Numbered from the stretch's first letter, positions 1-6,546 are shown. The stretch is DNA of 8,040 nucleotides from Flavobacteriaceae bacterium (GCA_947482805.1 CANKLK010000101.1:1-8040); one strand, 5' to 3'. Notes: a model not told the origin generated them from the sequence alone. Program-made: numbers and translations.

Positions 1-173
1 AATTGTTTAGCAATTATTTTTCTCGAGGTTTCAATAATGGCTTTGGCACTTCTTCCAATACTATGTGTTGATGATGGATTTCCATACTCCGACTGCATAA
101 CTTTTACCATTTCATCAATAACTTCTTGACGAATTGGTGTGGTTGCTGCATTATCTAGGTATATATTTTTCAT
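1..173 (-). CDS. Cysteine desulfurase, N-terminal part (cut by window edge)
   Basis: Reading the minus strand from the ATG at 173-171 gives 57 residues before the window ends. The product should be a PLP-dependent class V aminotransferase-fold enzyme that removes sulfur from cysteine for Fe-S clusters or thiolation. The visible evidence is the N-terminal signature YLDNAATTP (residues 5-13), the GNPSSTHSIGR segment (31-41) and the following helix, all typical of the NifS/IscS branch. The PLP lysine and the catalytic cysteine loop lie outside the window, so activity and the exact subgroup (IscS-like or another desulfurase) cannot be decided, and no symbol is given. The start is supported by the family's usual beginning just before YLDNAATT. 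The gene is divergent from the lipoprotein gene and has a perfect -7 box (178-185) only a few bases from its ATG. Confidence 0.93.
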   Translation of the reverse strand, partial: MKNIYLDNAATTPIRQEVIDEMVKVMQSEYGNPSSTHSIGRSAKAIIETSRKIIAKQ

Positions 174-177
174 TTTA

Positions 178-185
178 CAAATATA
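178..185 (-). promoter_or_regulatory. Putative -7 promoter box for the cysteine desulfurase
   Basis: On the minus strand this reads TATATTTG, an exact match to the Bacteroidota -7 consensus TAnnTTTG. It ends only 4 bases before the ATG at 173, so the transcript would start at or almost at the start codon (leaderless or nearly so). I find no good -33 TTTG at 17-23 bases upstream. In such AT-rich DNA a chance match is possible. Confidence 0.35.
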
Positions 186-239
186 AAAGTACTGTCCTTA
201 ATTAAATGATAAAAGACAAAATTAATAGTATAAAAAACT

Positions 240-247
240 TATTTTTG
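240..247 (+). promoter_or_regulatory. Putative -7 promoter box for the lipoprotein-bshC unit
   Basis: The sequence TATTTTTG matches TAnnTTTG exactly and lies 21 bases before the ATG at 269, which would give a short leader. No convincing -33 element is visible. If correct, it excludes the upstream in-frame ATG at 206 as the translation start, because that ATG would lie outside the transcript. Confidence 0.4.
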
Positions 248-268
248 CTTAAAAATTATACTATCCAG

Positions 269-1222
269 ATGAAAAGAATTCTATGTATACTCTCATTGTT
301 ATTTTTTATTACTGCCTGTGATGATGGTAATTTAACCGTTGATGTTATCGATTTTTCTGAAGTAGCTGTCCAAAAATGTAGTGATAAAGATGTAATTTAT
401 AAAGTTAAAGATGCCGAAATGATTTTTATTGAAATTCCGGCTTCGACTTTTATAAATGATGCAACTGTTGAAGGTGAACCAATTGAAGTAGCAATAAATT
501 CGACAAATAAAGTAACCTACAGAAAATATGACGGAACAGTAAGTTCAGCTAATATTTGCCCAACAATTCCAGATGCCACACCAAATTTAAAAGAACAATG
601 GAATGCTACATCGGGAATAATTCAAATTACATCTACAGCAATTAAGTCGACAAATACAACTGACAATTCCACTCGAATTACTGGTTATACCTATAACATT
701 GTTTTTAAAAATATTACGTTCCAAAAACCAACTGGTCCACAAGTATATGAAACTTTCCCATTTGGAAATTATGCAACAACAGTAAGTCCTTTAGCCTTTG
801 GATTTAATGAAGAAGTTGATAAAAGTGCTTGTAGTACAAAAATTTATGATTTCAGTGGTGGAGAAGTTTTTACCTTAGACGTGGCTGATTTCACTACATT
901 ATTTGCAAATGAAGTAACAACGACTCCTAGAACTGCCTTAATTAGTTCTACTAGTAAATTGTCTTATCGATTGTATTCAAGTACAATAACTGATGCCTAT
1001 TTCTGTGCCGCAACCATTCCGGCAACTCCAACACTAACACAGCAATGGAACGCCATAGATGGAATTGAAGCAACAAGTGGCATTATTGAAGTAAGTACAA
1101 CAACCCTAACGACAACAACTTATCAGCATACTATTCGTTTAAAAAAAGTTACTTTAAAGAAAGGAAATAGTGAATTTTCTTTAGGAGATGATTATCTTTT
1201 TGGAACTTTGATCACCAATTAA
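269..1222 (+). CDS. Lipoprotein of unknown function with two tandem copies of one domain
   Basis: The product is 317 residues. I do not recognise a named family. The N-terminus is a classic lipoprotein signal peptide, MKRILCILSLLFFITAC, with the lipidated cysteine at residue 17 followed by DDGN. The start at 269 is chosen because the in-frame ATG at 206 would place 21 extra, partly charged residues before the signal peptide. The mature protein contains two homologous units, about residues 36-172 and 187-317. Each has one cysteine near its start (C37, C188) and one about 60 residues later (C97, C246), then an ATP-x-L...QWNA...TSGII block and an FG motif near its end. The composition is rich in Thr, Ser and Ile and suggests beta structure. 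It is probably anchored in the outer membrane, possibly surface-exposed. It sits 15 bases before bshC on the same strand, so co-transcription is likely, but a link to bacillithiol is not shown. Confidence 0.85.
   Translation: MKRILCILSLLFFITACDDGNLTVDVIDFSEVAVQKCSDKDVIYKVKDAEMIFIEIPASTFINDATVEGEPIEVAINSTNKVTYRKYDGTVSSANICPTIPDATPNLKEQWNATSGIIQITSTAIKSTNTTDNSTRITGYTYNIVFKNITFQKPTGPQVYETFPFGNYATTVSPLAFGFNEEVDKSACSTKIYDFSGGEVFTLDVADFTTLFANEVTTTPRTALISSTSKLSYRLYSSTITDAYFCAATIPATPTLTQQWNAIDGIEATSGIIEVSTTTLTTTTYQHTIRLKKVTLKKGNSEFSLGDDYLFGTLITN
374..1219 (+). repeat. Internal tandem duplication inside the lipoprotein gene
   Basis: Two diverged copies encode the same domain: copy 1 is roughly 374-784 (residues 36-172) and copy 2 roughly 827-1219 (residues 187-317). 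Corresponding blocks are VTYRKY against LSYRLY, ATPNLKEQWNA against ATPTLTQQWNA, and TSGIIQI against TSGIIEV. Copy 2 carries six extra residues between QWNA and TSGII. The cysteine pair of each copy has nearly the same spacing (60 and 58 residues). The similarity is clear in protein but worn down in DNA, so the duplication is old. The boundaries are approximate. Confidence 0.8.
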
Positions 1223-1237
1223 TTTATTAAAATAATC

Positions 1238-2830
1238 ATGCCAACTGACTGTATAAGCTATCAAAAATCAGGGTATTTCACTAAATTAATTGTAGATTAT
1301 TTAGATAAAAAAACCGAATTGAAATCGCTTTACAATCGCTTCCCAACTCTTGAAAACTTTAAAGAACAACTAGAAGAAAAGTCACAAAACTATCCGGCAG
1401 AAAATAGAATTAACTTGGTAACAGCCCTTGAAAATCAGTACAAAGGTTTTCAAATTTCAGAGGCTACTTCGGCAAATATTTCACTCTTATCCAATTCAAA
1501 AACATTCACAATAACAACAGGCCATCAATTGAATTTGTTCACTGGACCATTGTATTTTTTGTATAAAATTGTCTCCACCATTACTCTTTGTGCAACGTTA
1601 AAAAAAGAATATCCTGATTATAATTTTGTCCCTATTTATTGGATGGCAAGTGAAGATCATGACTTTGACGAAATCAATCATTTCAATTTTAAAAATGTAA
1701 AAATAAACTGGAATAAGGAAAGTTATGGTCCGGTTGGAAGGCTATCAACGGAGGGACTAAAAGATGTATTAGAAGTTTTTGTTTCAGAATTAGGTGCGGG
1801 TGAAAAAGCTACTTATTTAAAAGAGCTTTTTGAAAACAGTTATCTTAAACATAACAATCTTGCTGATGCCACCCGTTTTTTAGCTAACGAATTGTTTGGC
1901 AATAAAGGTTTAGTTATACTTGATGGAGATGATAAAATGTTAAAACAATTATTTATTCCTTTTGTGAAAAATGAATTAATTCACAAAACGACTTTCCAAA
2001 AAGTTTCTGAAACAAATGCAATGCTTGAAAAAGAATATGAAATTCAAGTAAACCCTAGAGAAATAAATCTGTTTTATATAGAAGATGATCTTAGAGAGCG
2101 AATAGTATTTGAAAATAATCTGTTTAAAATTAACAATGCTACGCTTTCGTTTTCAGAAAAAGAAATTATAGAATTACTGGAAAATTGTCCCGGAAAATTT
2201 AGTCCAAATGTTATTCTTCGCCCATTGTATGAAGAAATAGTTTTACCAAATTTGGGTTACATTGGCGGTGGTGGAGAAATTGCGTATTGGTTGCAGTTAC
2301 AATCTACATTTGAAGTTAATAAAATAACTTTTCCGATACTCTTAGTGCGTAATTCTGTTTTGTTAGCAACGGAAAAACAAACAATAAAAGCAGACAAATT
2401 AAACCTTTCCTGGGAAGATTTATTTTGTAATCAGCTAGAGTTATTTACAAAAAAAACATTAGAATTTTCTAAATTTAACTTGGATTTCTCAGAACAAAAA
2501 GAGCATTTAAAACAGCAGTTTGAAAAGTTGTTATTAATTGCTAATCAAACTGACAAATCGTTCATTGGCGCGGTAAAAGCCCAACAAACCAAACAAATAA
2601 AAGGGTTGGAAAATTTGGAGAAACGTTTGCTAAAAGCCGAAAAAAAAATGCATGCAGACGAACTCGAAAGAATTATCAAACTACAAAATGAGCTATTTCC
2701 AAATCAAGGGCTACAAGAGCGTAGAAATAACTTTGCGGAATATTACAATGAATATGGCCAAGAGTTCATCGATAAATTGTTCAGGCAACTTAAACCTTTG
2801 GAACCTTCATTTACCATTATTACCTTATAA
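1238..2830 (+). CDS. bshC: Bacillithiol biosynthesis cysteine-adding enzyme BshC
   Basis: BshC is the cytoplasmic enzyme assigned to the last step of bacillithiol synthesis, adding cysteine to glucosaminyl-malate. At 530 residues the protein is close to the Bacillus subtilis enzyme (about 540). Family blocks are visible in order: an N-terminal SGYFTKLIVDYL segment (11-22), TGHQLNLFTGPLYFLYK (94-110), YWMASEDHDFDEINHF (134-149), the FSPNVILRPLYEE block (321-333) and GYIGGGGEIAYW (340-351). These form the Rossmann-like core. Residues about 415-480 are Lys/Glu/Leu-rich and should form the coiled coil that is typical of BshC. The gene is intact. It follows the lipoprotein gene by 15 bases without a terminator or obvious promoter between, so it is probably the second gene of a two-gene unit. 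bshA and bshB are not in the window. Confidence 0.95.
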   Translation: MPTDCISYQKSGYFTKLIVDYLDKKTELKSLYNRFPTLENFKEQLEEKSQNYPAENRINLVTALENQYKGFQISEATSANISLLSNSKTFTITTGHQLNLFTGPLYFLYKIVSTITLCATLKKEYPDYNFVPIYWMASEDHDFDEINHFNFKNVKINWNKESYGPVGRLSTEGLKDVLEVFVSELGAGEKATYLKELFENSYLKHNNLADATRFLANELFGNKGLVILDGDDKMLKQLFIPFVKNELIHKTTFQKVSETNAMLEKEYEIQVNPREINLFYIEDDLRERIVFENNLFKINNATLSFSEKEIIELLENCPGKFSPNVILRPLYEEIVLPNLGYIGGGGEIAYWLQLQSTFEVNKITFPILLVRNSVLLATEKQTIKADKLNLSWEDLFCNQLELFTKKTLEFSKFNLDFSEQKEHLKQQFEKLLLIANQTDKSFIGAVKAQQTKQIKGLENLEKRLLKAEKKMHADELERIIKLQNELFPNQGLQERRNNFAEYYNEYGQEFIDKLFRQLKPLEPSFTIITL

Positions 2831-2873
2831 TCAAACCATTTATTTACAGAAACTTGTGTATAGCTGTTTGATT
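2829..2873 (+). terminator. Weak hairpin after bshC
   Basis: AATCAAAC (2829-2836, overlapping the bshC stop codon) is the perfect reverse complement of GTTTGATT (2866-2873), with a 29-base loop and a short T-run at 2877-2880. It is the only candidate terminator hairpin directly behind bshC. The long loop, AT-rich stem and poor U-tract make it doubtful. Confidence 0.25.
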
Positions 2874-2926
2874 TGATTTTATATGAAATATGTTTTATTT
2901 ACAATTAAATCATATAAAAAATCAAA
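2872..2926. repeat. AT-rich inverted repeat between bshC and ndk
   Basis: TTTGATTTTATATGA (2872-2886) pairs with 2910-2926, whose sequence is its reverse complement with two extra A residues, giving a 15-bp stem with a small bulge and a 23-base loop. Its left arm overlaps the end of the preceding hairpin by two bases, so the two structures would compete. The rest of 2831-3023 is AT-rich spacer with only short chance-level palindromes and no gene. Confidence 0.5.
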
Positions 2927-3023
2927 GAACAAAGTTAACAAACTGAGTAACGTATACCAGTTATCTATTTTGTGTAAATTACATACAGATTAAATTTAAT
3001 TATCAAAATTGATATTCGTTCTA

Positions 3024-3054
3024 TTTTAATACTCATTTAAAAGCATTACTTTTG
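3024..3054 (+). promoter_or_regulatory. Promoter of ndk
   Basis: The -7 box TACTTTTG (3047-3054) matches TAnnTTTG exactly. A weak -33 element TTTT (3024-3027) lies 19 bases upstream, within the usual spacing. Transcription would start near 3060, leaving a leader of about 20 bases that is A-rich and has no Shine-Dalgarno site, as is normal in this phylum. The valS promoter candidate at 6447-6477 has the same boxes and spacing. Confidence 0.6.
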
Positions 3055-3078
3055 CACGCGAATAAAAAAACAAATAAA

Positions 3079-3498
3079 ATGGCAACAAATAGAACTTTTA
3101 CCATGATTAAACCAGATGGTGTTGAAAACGGACACATCGGTGGAATATTAAATATGATTACTGAAGGTGGTTTCAGAATTGTAGCAATGAAATTAACGCA
3201 ATTAACAGTAGCTGATGCAAAAGCATTTTACGCTGTTCATGCAGAAAGACCATTCTACGGAGAGTTAGTAGAATTCATGACACGTGGACCAATCGTAGCT
3301 GCTATCTTAGAAAAAGATAACGCTGTTGAAGATTTCAGAACCTTAATTGGTGCTACAAACCCTGCACAAGCGGCAGAAGGAACAATCCGTAAAAAATATG
3401 CAACATCCGTTGGTGAAAATGCTGTTCACGGTTCAGACAGCGATGAAAATGCTGCTATCGAAGGTGCTTTCCACTTTGCAGGAAGAGAGCAGTTTTAA
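3079..3498 (+). CDS. ndk: Nucleoside-diphosphate kinase
   Basis: NDK is a cytoplasmic housekeeping enzyme that moves the gamma-phosphate of ATP to other nucleoside diphosphates through a phosphohistidine. The 139-residue product has the usual length. It shows the N-terminal [10 protein letters not shown] strand with the nucleotide-site lysine (K11), [15 protein letters not shown] (57-71), [14 protein letters not shown] (91-104) and the active-site block NAVHGSDS with the phosphorylated His117. The start ATG at 3079 is chosen over an upstream in-frame TTG at 3052 because [14 protein letters not shown] is the normal NDK N-terminus and the TTG lies inside the -7 promoter box. After GTIR the sequence is KKYA in place of the GDFA-like sequence of many NDKs, which I take as lineage variation. 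The gene is monocistronic, with its own promoter and a strong terminator. Confidence 0.97.
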   Translation: MATNRTFTMIKPDGVENGHIGGILNMITEGGFRIVAMKLTQLTVADAKAFYAVHAERPFYGELVEFMTRGPIVAAILEKDNAVEDFRTLIGATNPAQAAEGTIRKKYATSVGENAVHGSDSDENAAIEGAFHFAGREQF

Positions 3499-3518
3499 TC
3501 TCATAAAAATTATATCTT

Positions 3519-3551
3519 AAAAAAATCCCACATTAATTGTGGGATTTTTTT
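3519..3551. terminator. Bidirectional intrinsic terminator between ndk and valS
   Basis: A perfect 14-bp stem (3519-3532 with 3538-3551) has a GC core CCCACA/TGTGGG and a 5-base loop. A7 on the left and T8 on the right (3545-3552) give a U-tract to transcripts from either side. It serves ndk rightward and valS leftward. The T-run extends into the valS stop codon (TAA, 3553-3551). Confidence 0.9.
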
Positions 3552-6178
3552 TATTGCAAACTCTTTAAACTCTGCTCTATAGTTGCAATCTTAGCCAATG
3601 CATCGGCTTCTTTTTTGCGTTCATTTTCGAGTACTTTTTCGGGAGCGCCACTAACAAACTTCTCATTGGATAATTTGCCTTGTACACTGCGTAAAAAGCC
3701 TTGTGTATATTTTAGTTCTTCTGTTAGTTTCGCAATCTCGGCTGCAACATCAATAGTTCCTGAAACCGGAATAAAATATTCGTTTGATTTTACTCTGTAC
3801 GTCAACGCTCCATCAATCTTTACTGTTATATATTCTAAAGAAACAATGTTACCTAGCTTCATTATTACGCTGTCAAAATAAGTCGAAACTTTTTCGCTGT
3901 TTACCACTTTTAAATCAATAGCATCTTTCATAGCTATATTTTTTTCTTTACGAATGGTTCGCAAACCAGCAATAACTTCTATAGTAAATTCGAAATCAGC
4001 TATCAATTTAGCATCAAACGAAGTTACTTTTGGGTATTCAGCAATAATCAATGCTTGTTCCGGAGTTCTTTCGGCTATGTATTGCCAAATTTCTTCCGTT
4101 AAGAATGGCATAAATGGATGTAATAATTTCAGATTGGCCTCCAACATTTCAATGGCTTTATTGAACGTTGCTTTATCGATTGGCTGCTGGTACCCGGGTT
4201 TTATCATTTCCAAAAACCACGAACAGAAATCATCCCAAACCAATTTGTAAATCGCCATGAGCGCATCGGATAATCTGTATTTTTCAAAATGATCTTCGAT
4301 TTCTACTAAGGTTTGCTGTAACTTAGATTCATACCATTCGATAGCGACTTTAGAACTTTCCGGTTGCGGAATATCAGCAACTTCCCATCCTTTGATTAAT
4401 CGGAAAGCGTTCCAGATTTTATTGGCAAATGCTTTTCCGTTGTTACACAATTCTTCATCGAACATAATGTCGTTTCCTGCTGAAGCACTCAAAAGTAATC
4501 CAACACGAACACCATCAGCGCCAAATTTTTCAATCAGTCCTAATGGCTCAGGAGAATTCCCTAATGATTTTGACATTTTACGACGTTGCTTGTCTCGCAC
4601 TAAACCTGTTAGGTATACGTTAGAAAACGGTTTTTTTCCTGTATACTCATATCCTGCAATAATCATACGTGCTACCCAAAAGAACAATATATCTGGACCT
4701 GTTACTAAATCATTCGTAGGATAATAGTATTTGAAATCTTCATTTTCCGGATCCATGATTCCACCAAAAACAGCCATTGGCCATAACCAAGAGGAGAACC
4801 AAGTATCGAGTGCATCGGGGTCTTGTTTTAAATCGTTTATGGTTAGTTGTTTATTGTTTGTGGTTTCTTGAGCTAATTTTAAAGCATCTTGAATATTTTC
4901 AGCCACTACAAAATCTTCTTTTCCATCTCCATAGAAATAGGCCGGAATTTGTTGTCCCCACCACAATTGACGTGAAATATTCCAATCGCGGATATTTTCT
5001 AACCAATGACGATACGTATTTTCAAAACGCGAAGGATATAATTTGATTTCTTTGGTTTCCAACACTGCTTTAATCGCTGGCTTTACCAATTCTTCCATAC
5101 TCAAAAACCATTGGTCAGATAAGCGAGGTTCAATCACAGCTTTGGTTCGCTCAGAAGTTCCTACTTTATTTAAATGAGATTCTGTTTTGGCTAAAGCTCC
5201 AATAGATTCTAATTCTTTGGAAATTTCTTCCCTTACTACAAATCGGTCTTTGCCTTCGTAATGCATTCCAAAAGAATTTAAGGTAGCATCTTCATTGAAG
5301 ACATCAATAATTTCTAGGTTAAATTTATCCCCCAGCATTTTATCATTGACATCATGAGCAGGAGTAACTTTTAGACTTCCTGTTCCAAATTCTCTATCAA
5401 TATATTCATCAAATACTATAGGAACTTCTCGATTGCAGATGGGTACTATTGCTGTTTTTCCTTTCAAGTGCTGATACCTTTCGTCTTCTGGATGAAAACA
5501 CAAAGCAGTATCGCCAAAAATAGTTTCAGGACGAGTAGTTGCTACTACTACAAACTCGTTGGTTTCTTTAATTTTATATTTTACATAAAATAATTTGCCT
5601 TGTTGTTCTTCGTAAATCACTTCTTCGTCGGACAAAGTAGTTTTTGCTTCCGGATCCCAATTTACCATACGGTAACCTCGATAGATATAACCTTTGTTGT
5701 ATAAATCTACAAACGAACGAATTACAGATGCCGACATATCGGGATCCATAGTAAATTTGGTTCTGTACCAATCACATGAACATCCTAATTGTTTGAGTTG
5801 TTCTAGGATAGTTCCGCCATATTTATCCGTCCACGCGTAAGCATGAACTAGAAATTCTTCACGGGTTAAATCGTTTTTGTTTATACCATCACTTTTTAAT
5901 TTGGCAACCACTTTAGCTTCGGTCGCAATCGAAGCATGGTCTGTTCCTGGAACCCAACAGGCATTGAAACCTTTTAATCGCGCACGACGAATCAAAACAT
6001 CCTGGATAGTGTTGTTTAACATATGTCCCATGTGCAAAACTCCTGTCACGTTTGGTGGTGGAATAGTTATGGTATATGGTATTCTATTGTCTGGTTTGGA
6101 ATGAAAATAGTCATTTTTCATCCAGTAATCGTACCATTTTTTTTCTACCGCTGCGGCATTGAATTGAGCTGGAATCAT
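3551..6178 (-). CDS. valS: Valine--tRNA ligase
   Basis: ValRS charges tRNA-Val with valine and hydrolyses mischarged threonine. The 875-residue class I synthetase is complete. In order: the HIGH-type signature HMGH (49-52) after PPPNVTGVL, the CP1 editing domain with TTRPET (214-219) and the AHD motif (274-276), SDQWF (354-358), WWGQQIPAY (406-414), DTWFSSWLWP (458-467), KMSKS (534-538), the helical anticodon-binding domain (about 610-760), and a C-terminal Lys/Glu-rich coiled coil (about 808-875) that clamps tRNA in this family. The start at 6178 places HMGH at its normal distance from the N-terminus, and no better start is seen. The gene is convergent with ndk over a shared terminator and divergent from the DUF1573 gene. 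The best promoter is at 6447-6477, which would give a leader of about 260 bases. A closer but imperfect -7 box (CACTTTTG, minus strand, 6288-6281) is an alternative. Confidence 0.97.
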   Translation of the reverse strand: MIPAQFNAAAVEKKWYDYWMKNDYFHSKPDNRIPYTITIPPPNVTGVLHMGHMLNNTIQDVLIRRARLKGFNACWVPGTDHASIATEAKVVAKLKSDGINKNDLTREEFLVHAYAWTDKYGGTILEQLKQLGCSCDWYRTKFTMDPDMSASVIRSFVDLYNKGYIYRGYRMVNWDPEAKTTLSDEEVIYEEQQGKLFYVKYKIKETNEFVVVATTRPETIFGDTALCFHPEDERYQHLKGKTAIVPICNREVPIVFDEYIDREFGTGSLKVTPAHDVNDKMLGDKFNLEIIDVFNEDATLNSFGMHYEGKDRFVVREEISKELESIGALAKTESHLNKVGTSERTKAVIEPRLSDQWFLSMEELVKPAIKAVLETKEIKLYPSRFENTYRHWLENIRDWNISRQLWWGQQIPAYFYGDGKEDFVVAENIQDALKLAQETTNNKQLTINDLKQDPDALDTWFSSWLWPMAVFGGIMDPENEDFKYYYPTNDLVTGPDILFFWVARMIIAGYEYTGKKPFSNVYLTGLVRDKQRRKMSKSLGNSPEPLGLIEKFGADGVRVGLLLSASAGNDIMFDEELCNNGKAFANKIWNAFRLIKGWEVADIPQPESSKVAIEWYESKLQQTLVEIEDHFEKYRLSDALMAIYKLVWDDFCSWFLEMIKPGYQQPIDKATFNKAIEMLEANLKLLHPFMPFLTEEIWQYIAERTPEQALIIAEYPKVTSFDAKLIADFEFTIEVIAGLRTIRKEKNIAMKDAIDLKVVNSEKVSTYFDSVIMKLGNIVSLEYITVKIDGALTYRVKSNEYFIPVSGTIDVAAEIAKLTEELKYTQGFLRSVQGKLSNEKFVSGAPEKVLENERKKEADALAKIATIEQSLKSLQ

Positions 6179-6180
6179 AT

Positions 6181-6260
6181 GATTATTGATTGAAGATTTT
6201 TGATTGAAGATTAAAAATTGACGATTTTTGATATTGTTATTTTTATTGATTTTTGTTATT
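6181..6260. repeat. Degenerate AT-rich direct repeats upstream of valS
   Basis: TTGATTGAAGATT occurs perfectly at 6186-6198 and 6200-6212 (period 14). Partial copies follow, such as ACGATTTTTGATA near 6221-6233 and TTATTGATTTTTG near 6243-6255. On the valS strand this reads as runs of AATC/CAATC words. It is low-complexity, non-coding, and sits immediately before the valS start codon, so it would be part of the valS leader. It may be simple slippage-derived sequence. Confidence 0.55.
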
Positions 6261-6303
6261 CATATTGATTTTTTAATTTACAAAAGTGTAATACCTTTAT
6301 CTT

Positions 6304-6411
6304 CTATCCCCGATTGTAGAATTCTCCTCTTTTGGGACGAGACCCGAAAAGCGGGAAGCTACCTGCCGGCAGACAGGAATGGACAACTCATAAAAACTAA
6401 CCATTCGCTCC
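6304..6411. repeat. GC-richer palindromic intergenic element, probable dispersed repeat
   Basis: This stretch is clearly richer in G and C than its AT-rich flanks and packed with inverted repeats: CTTTTGGG (6329-6336) with CCC-G-AAAAG (6343-6351); alternatively CCCG (6343-6346) with CGGG (6352-6355); the perfect palindrome CTGCCGGCAG (6363-6372) inside CCTGCCGGCAGACAGG; and GAATGG (6377-6382) with CCATTC (6401-6406). It starts near CCCCGATTGTAG and ends near CGCTCC. From memory, unverified, sequences with a CCTGCCGGCAG core and such ends recur between genes in Flavobacteria. The short reading frame across it is not credible as a gene. It could be a dispersed repeat, a structured RNA, or both. 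Boundaries are approximate. Confidence 0.55.
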
Positions 6412-6446
6412 TATATATTATGGTATGTCATTTGTAAACTGCACAG

Positions 6447-6477
6447 CAAAAGTAATTAATAAAGACTTTAGAAAAAA
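6447..6477 (-). promoter_or_regulatory. Probable valS promoter
   Basis: On the minus strand the -7 box is TACTTTTG (6454-6447), an exact TAnnTTTG match, with TTTT (6477-6474) 19 bases upstream as a weak -33. These are the same boxes and spacing as at ndk. Transcription would start near 6440, about 260 bases before the valS ATG, so the palindromic element and AT-rich repeats would be transcribed as leader RNA. Confidence 0.5.
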
Positions 6478-6491
6478 TTAAGAATTAAATT

Positions 6492-6522
6492 TTTGTGTAT
6501 TAAATTAAACAAGGTAAATTTA
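6492..6522 (+). promoter_or_regulatory. Probable promoter of the DUF1573 gene
   Basis: A -33 TTTG (6492-6495) and a -7 box TAAATTTA (6515-6522, one mismatch to TAnnTTTG) are separated by 19 bases. Transcription would begin near 6528, about 20 bases before the ATG at 6547. It is back-to-back with the valS promoter candidate, with 14 bases between the two -33 elements. Confidence 0.5.
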
Positions 6523-6546
6523 CAAATCATTTAAAATATTTGAGCT

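Noticed and set aside
206..268. Upstream in-frame ATG at 206 as the lipoprotein start
   Set aside because: It would put 21 residues before an otherwise perfect lipoprotein signal peptide, and it lies upstream of the predicted -7 box at 240-247.
2652..2876. 74-codon plus-strand frame overlapping the bshC 3' end
   Set aside because: It is out of frame within the strongly supported bshC gene and has no recognisable features.
2941..3013. Short palindromes in the ndk upstream spacer (TGTAAATTACA, ATTAAATTTAAT, ATCAAAATTGAT)
   Set aside because: Palindromes of this size are expected by chance in very AT-rich DNA. They are not spaced like operators and none overlaps the -7 box.
4830..4872. Asn/Thr-rich TTNNKQLTINDL segment of ValRS as an in-frame repeat insertion
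   Set aside because: The DNA resembles simple A/C-rich repeats, but the segment sits in a variable linker just before the QDPDALDTWFSS block, where related enzymes, as far as I recall, have a similar-length NxxLTxxDL stretch. No real insertion is supported.
3954..6104. Several plus-strand frames of 75-110 codons (and one of 65 on the minus strand) within valS
   Set aside because: All are shadows of the intact 875-residue valS frame and show no domain, signal peptide or upstream signals.
6228..6437. A 69-codon plus-strand reading frame over the palindromic element
   Set aside because: It crosses low-complexity AT-rich repeats and the GC-richer element, has no family features or start signal, and overlaps the probable valS leader. 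It looks like a spurious translation of repeat DNA.
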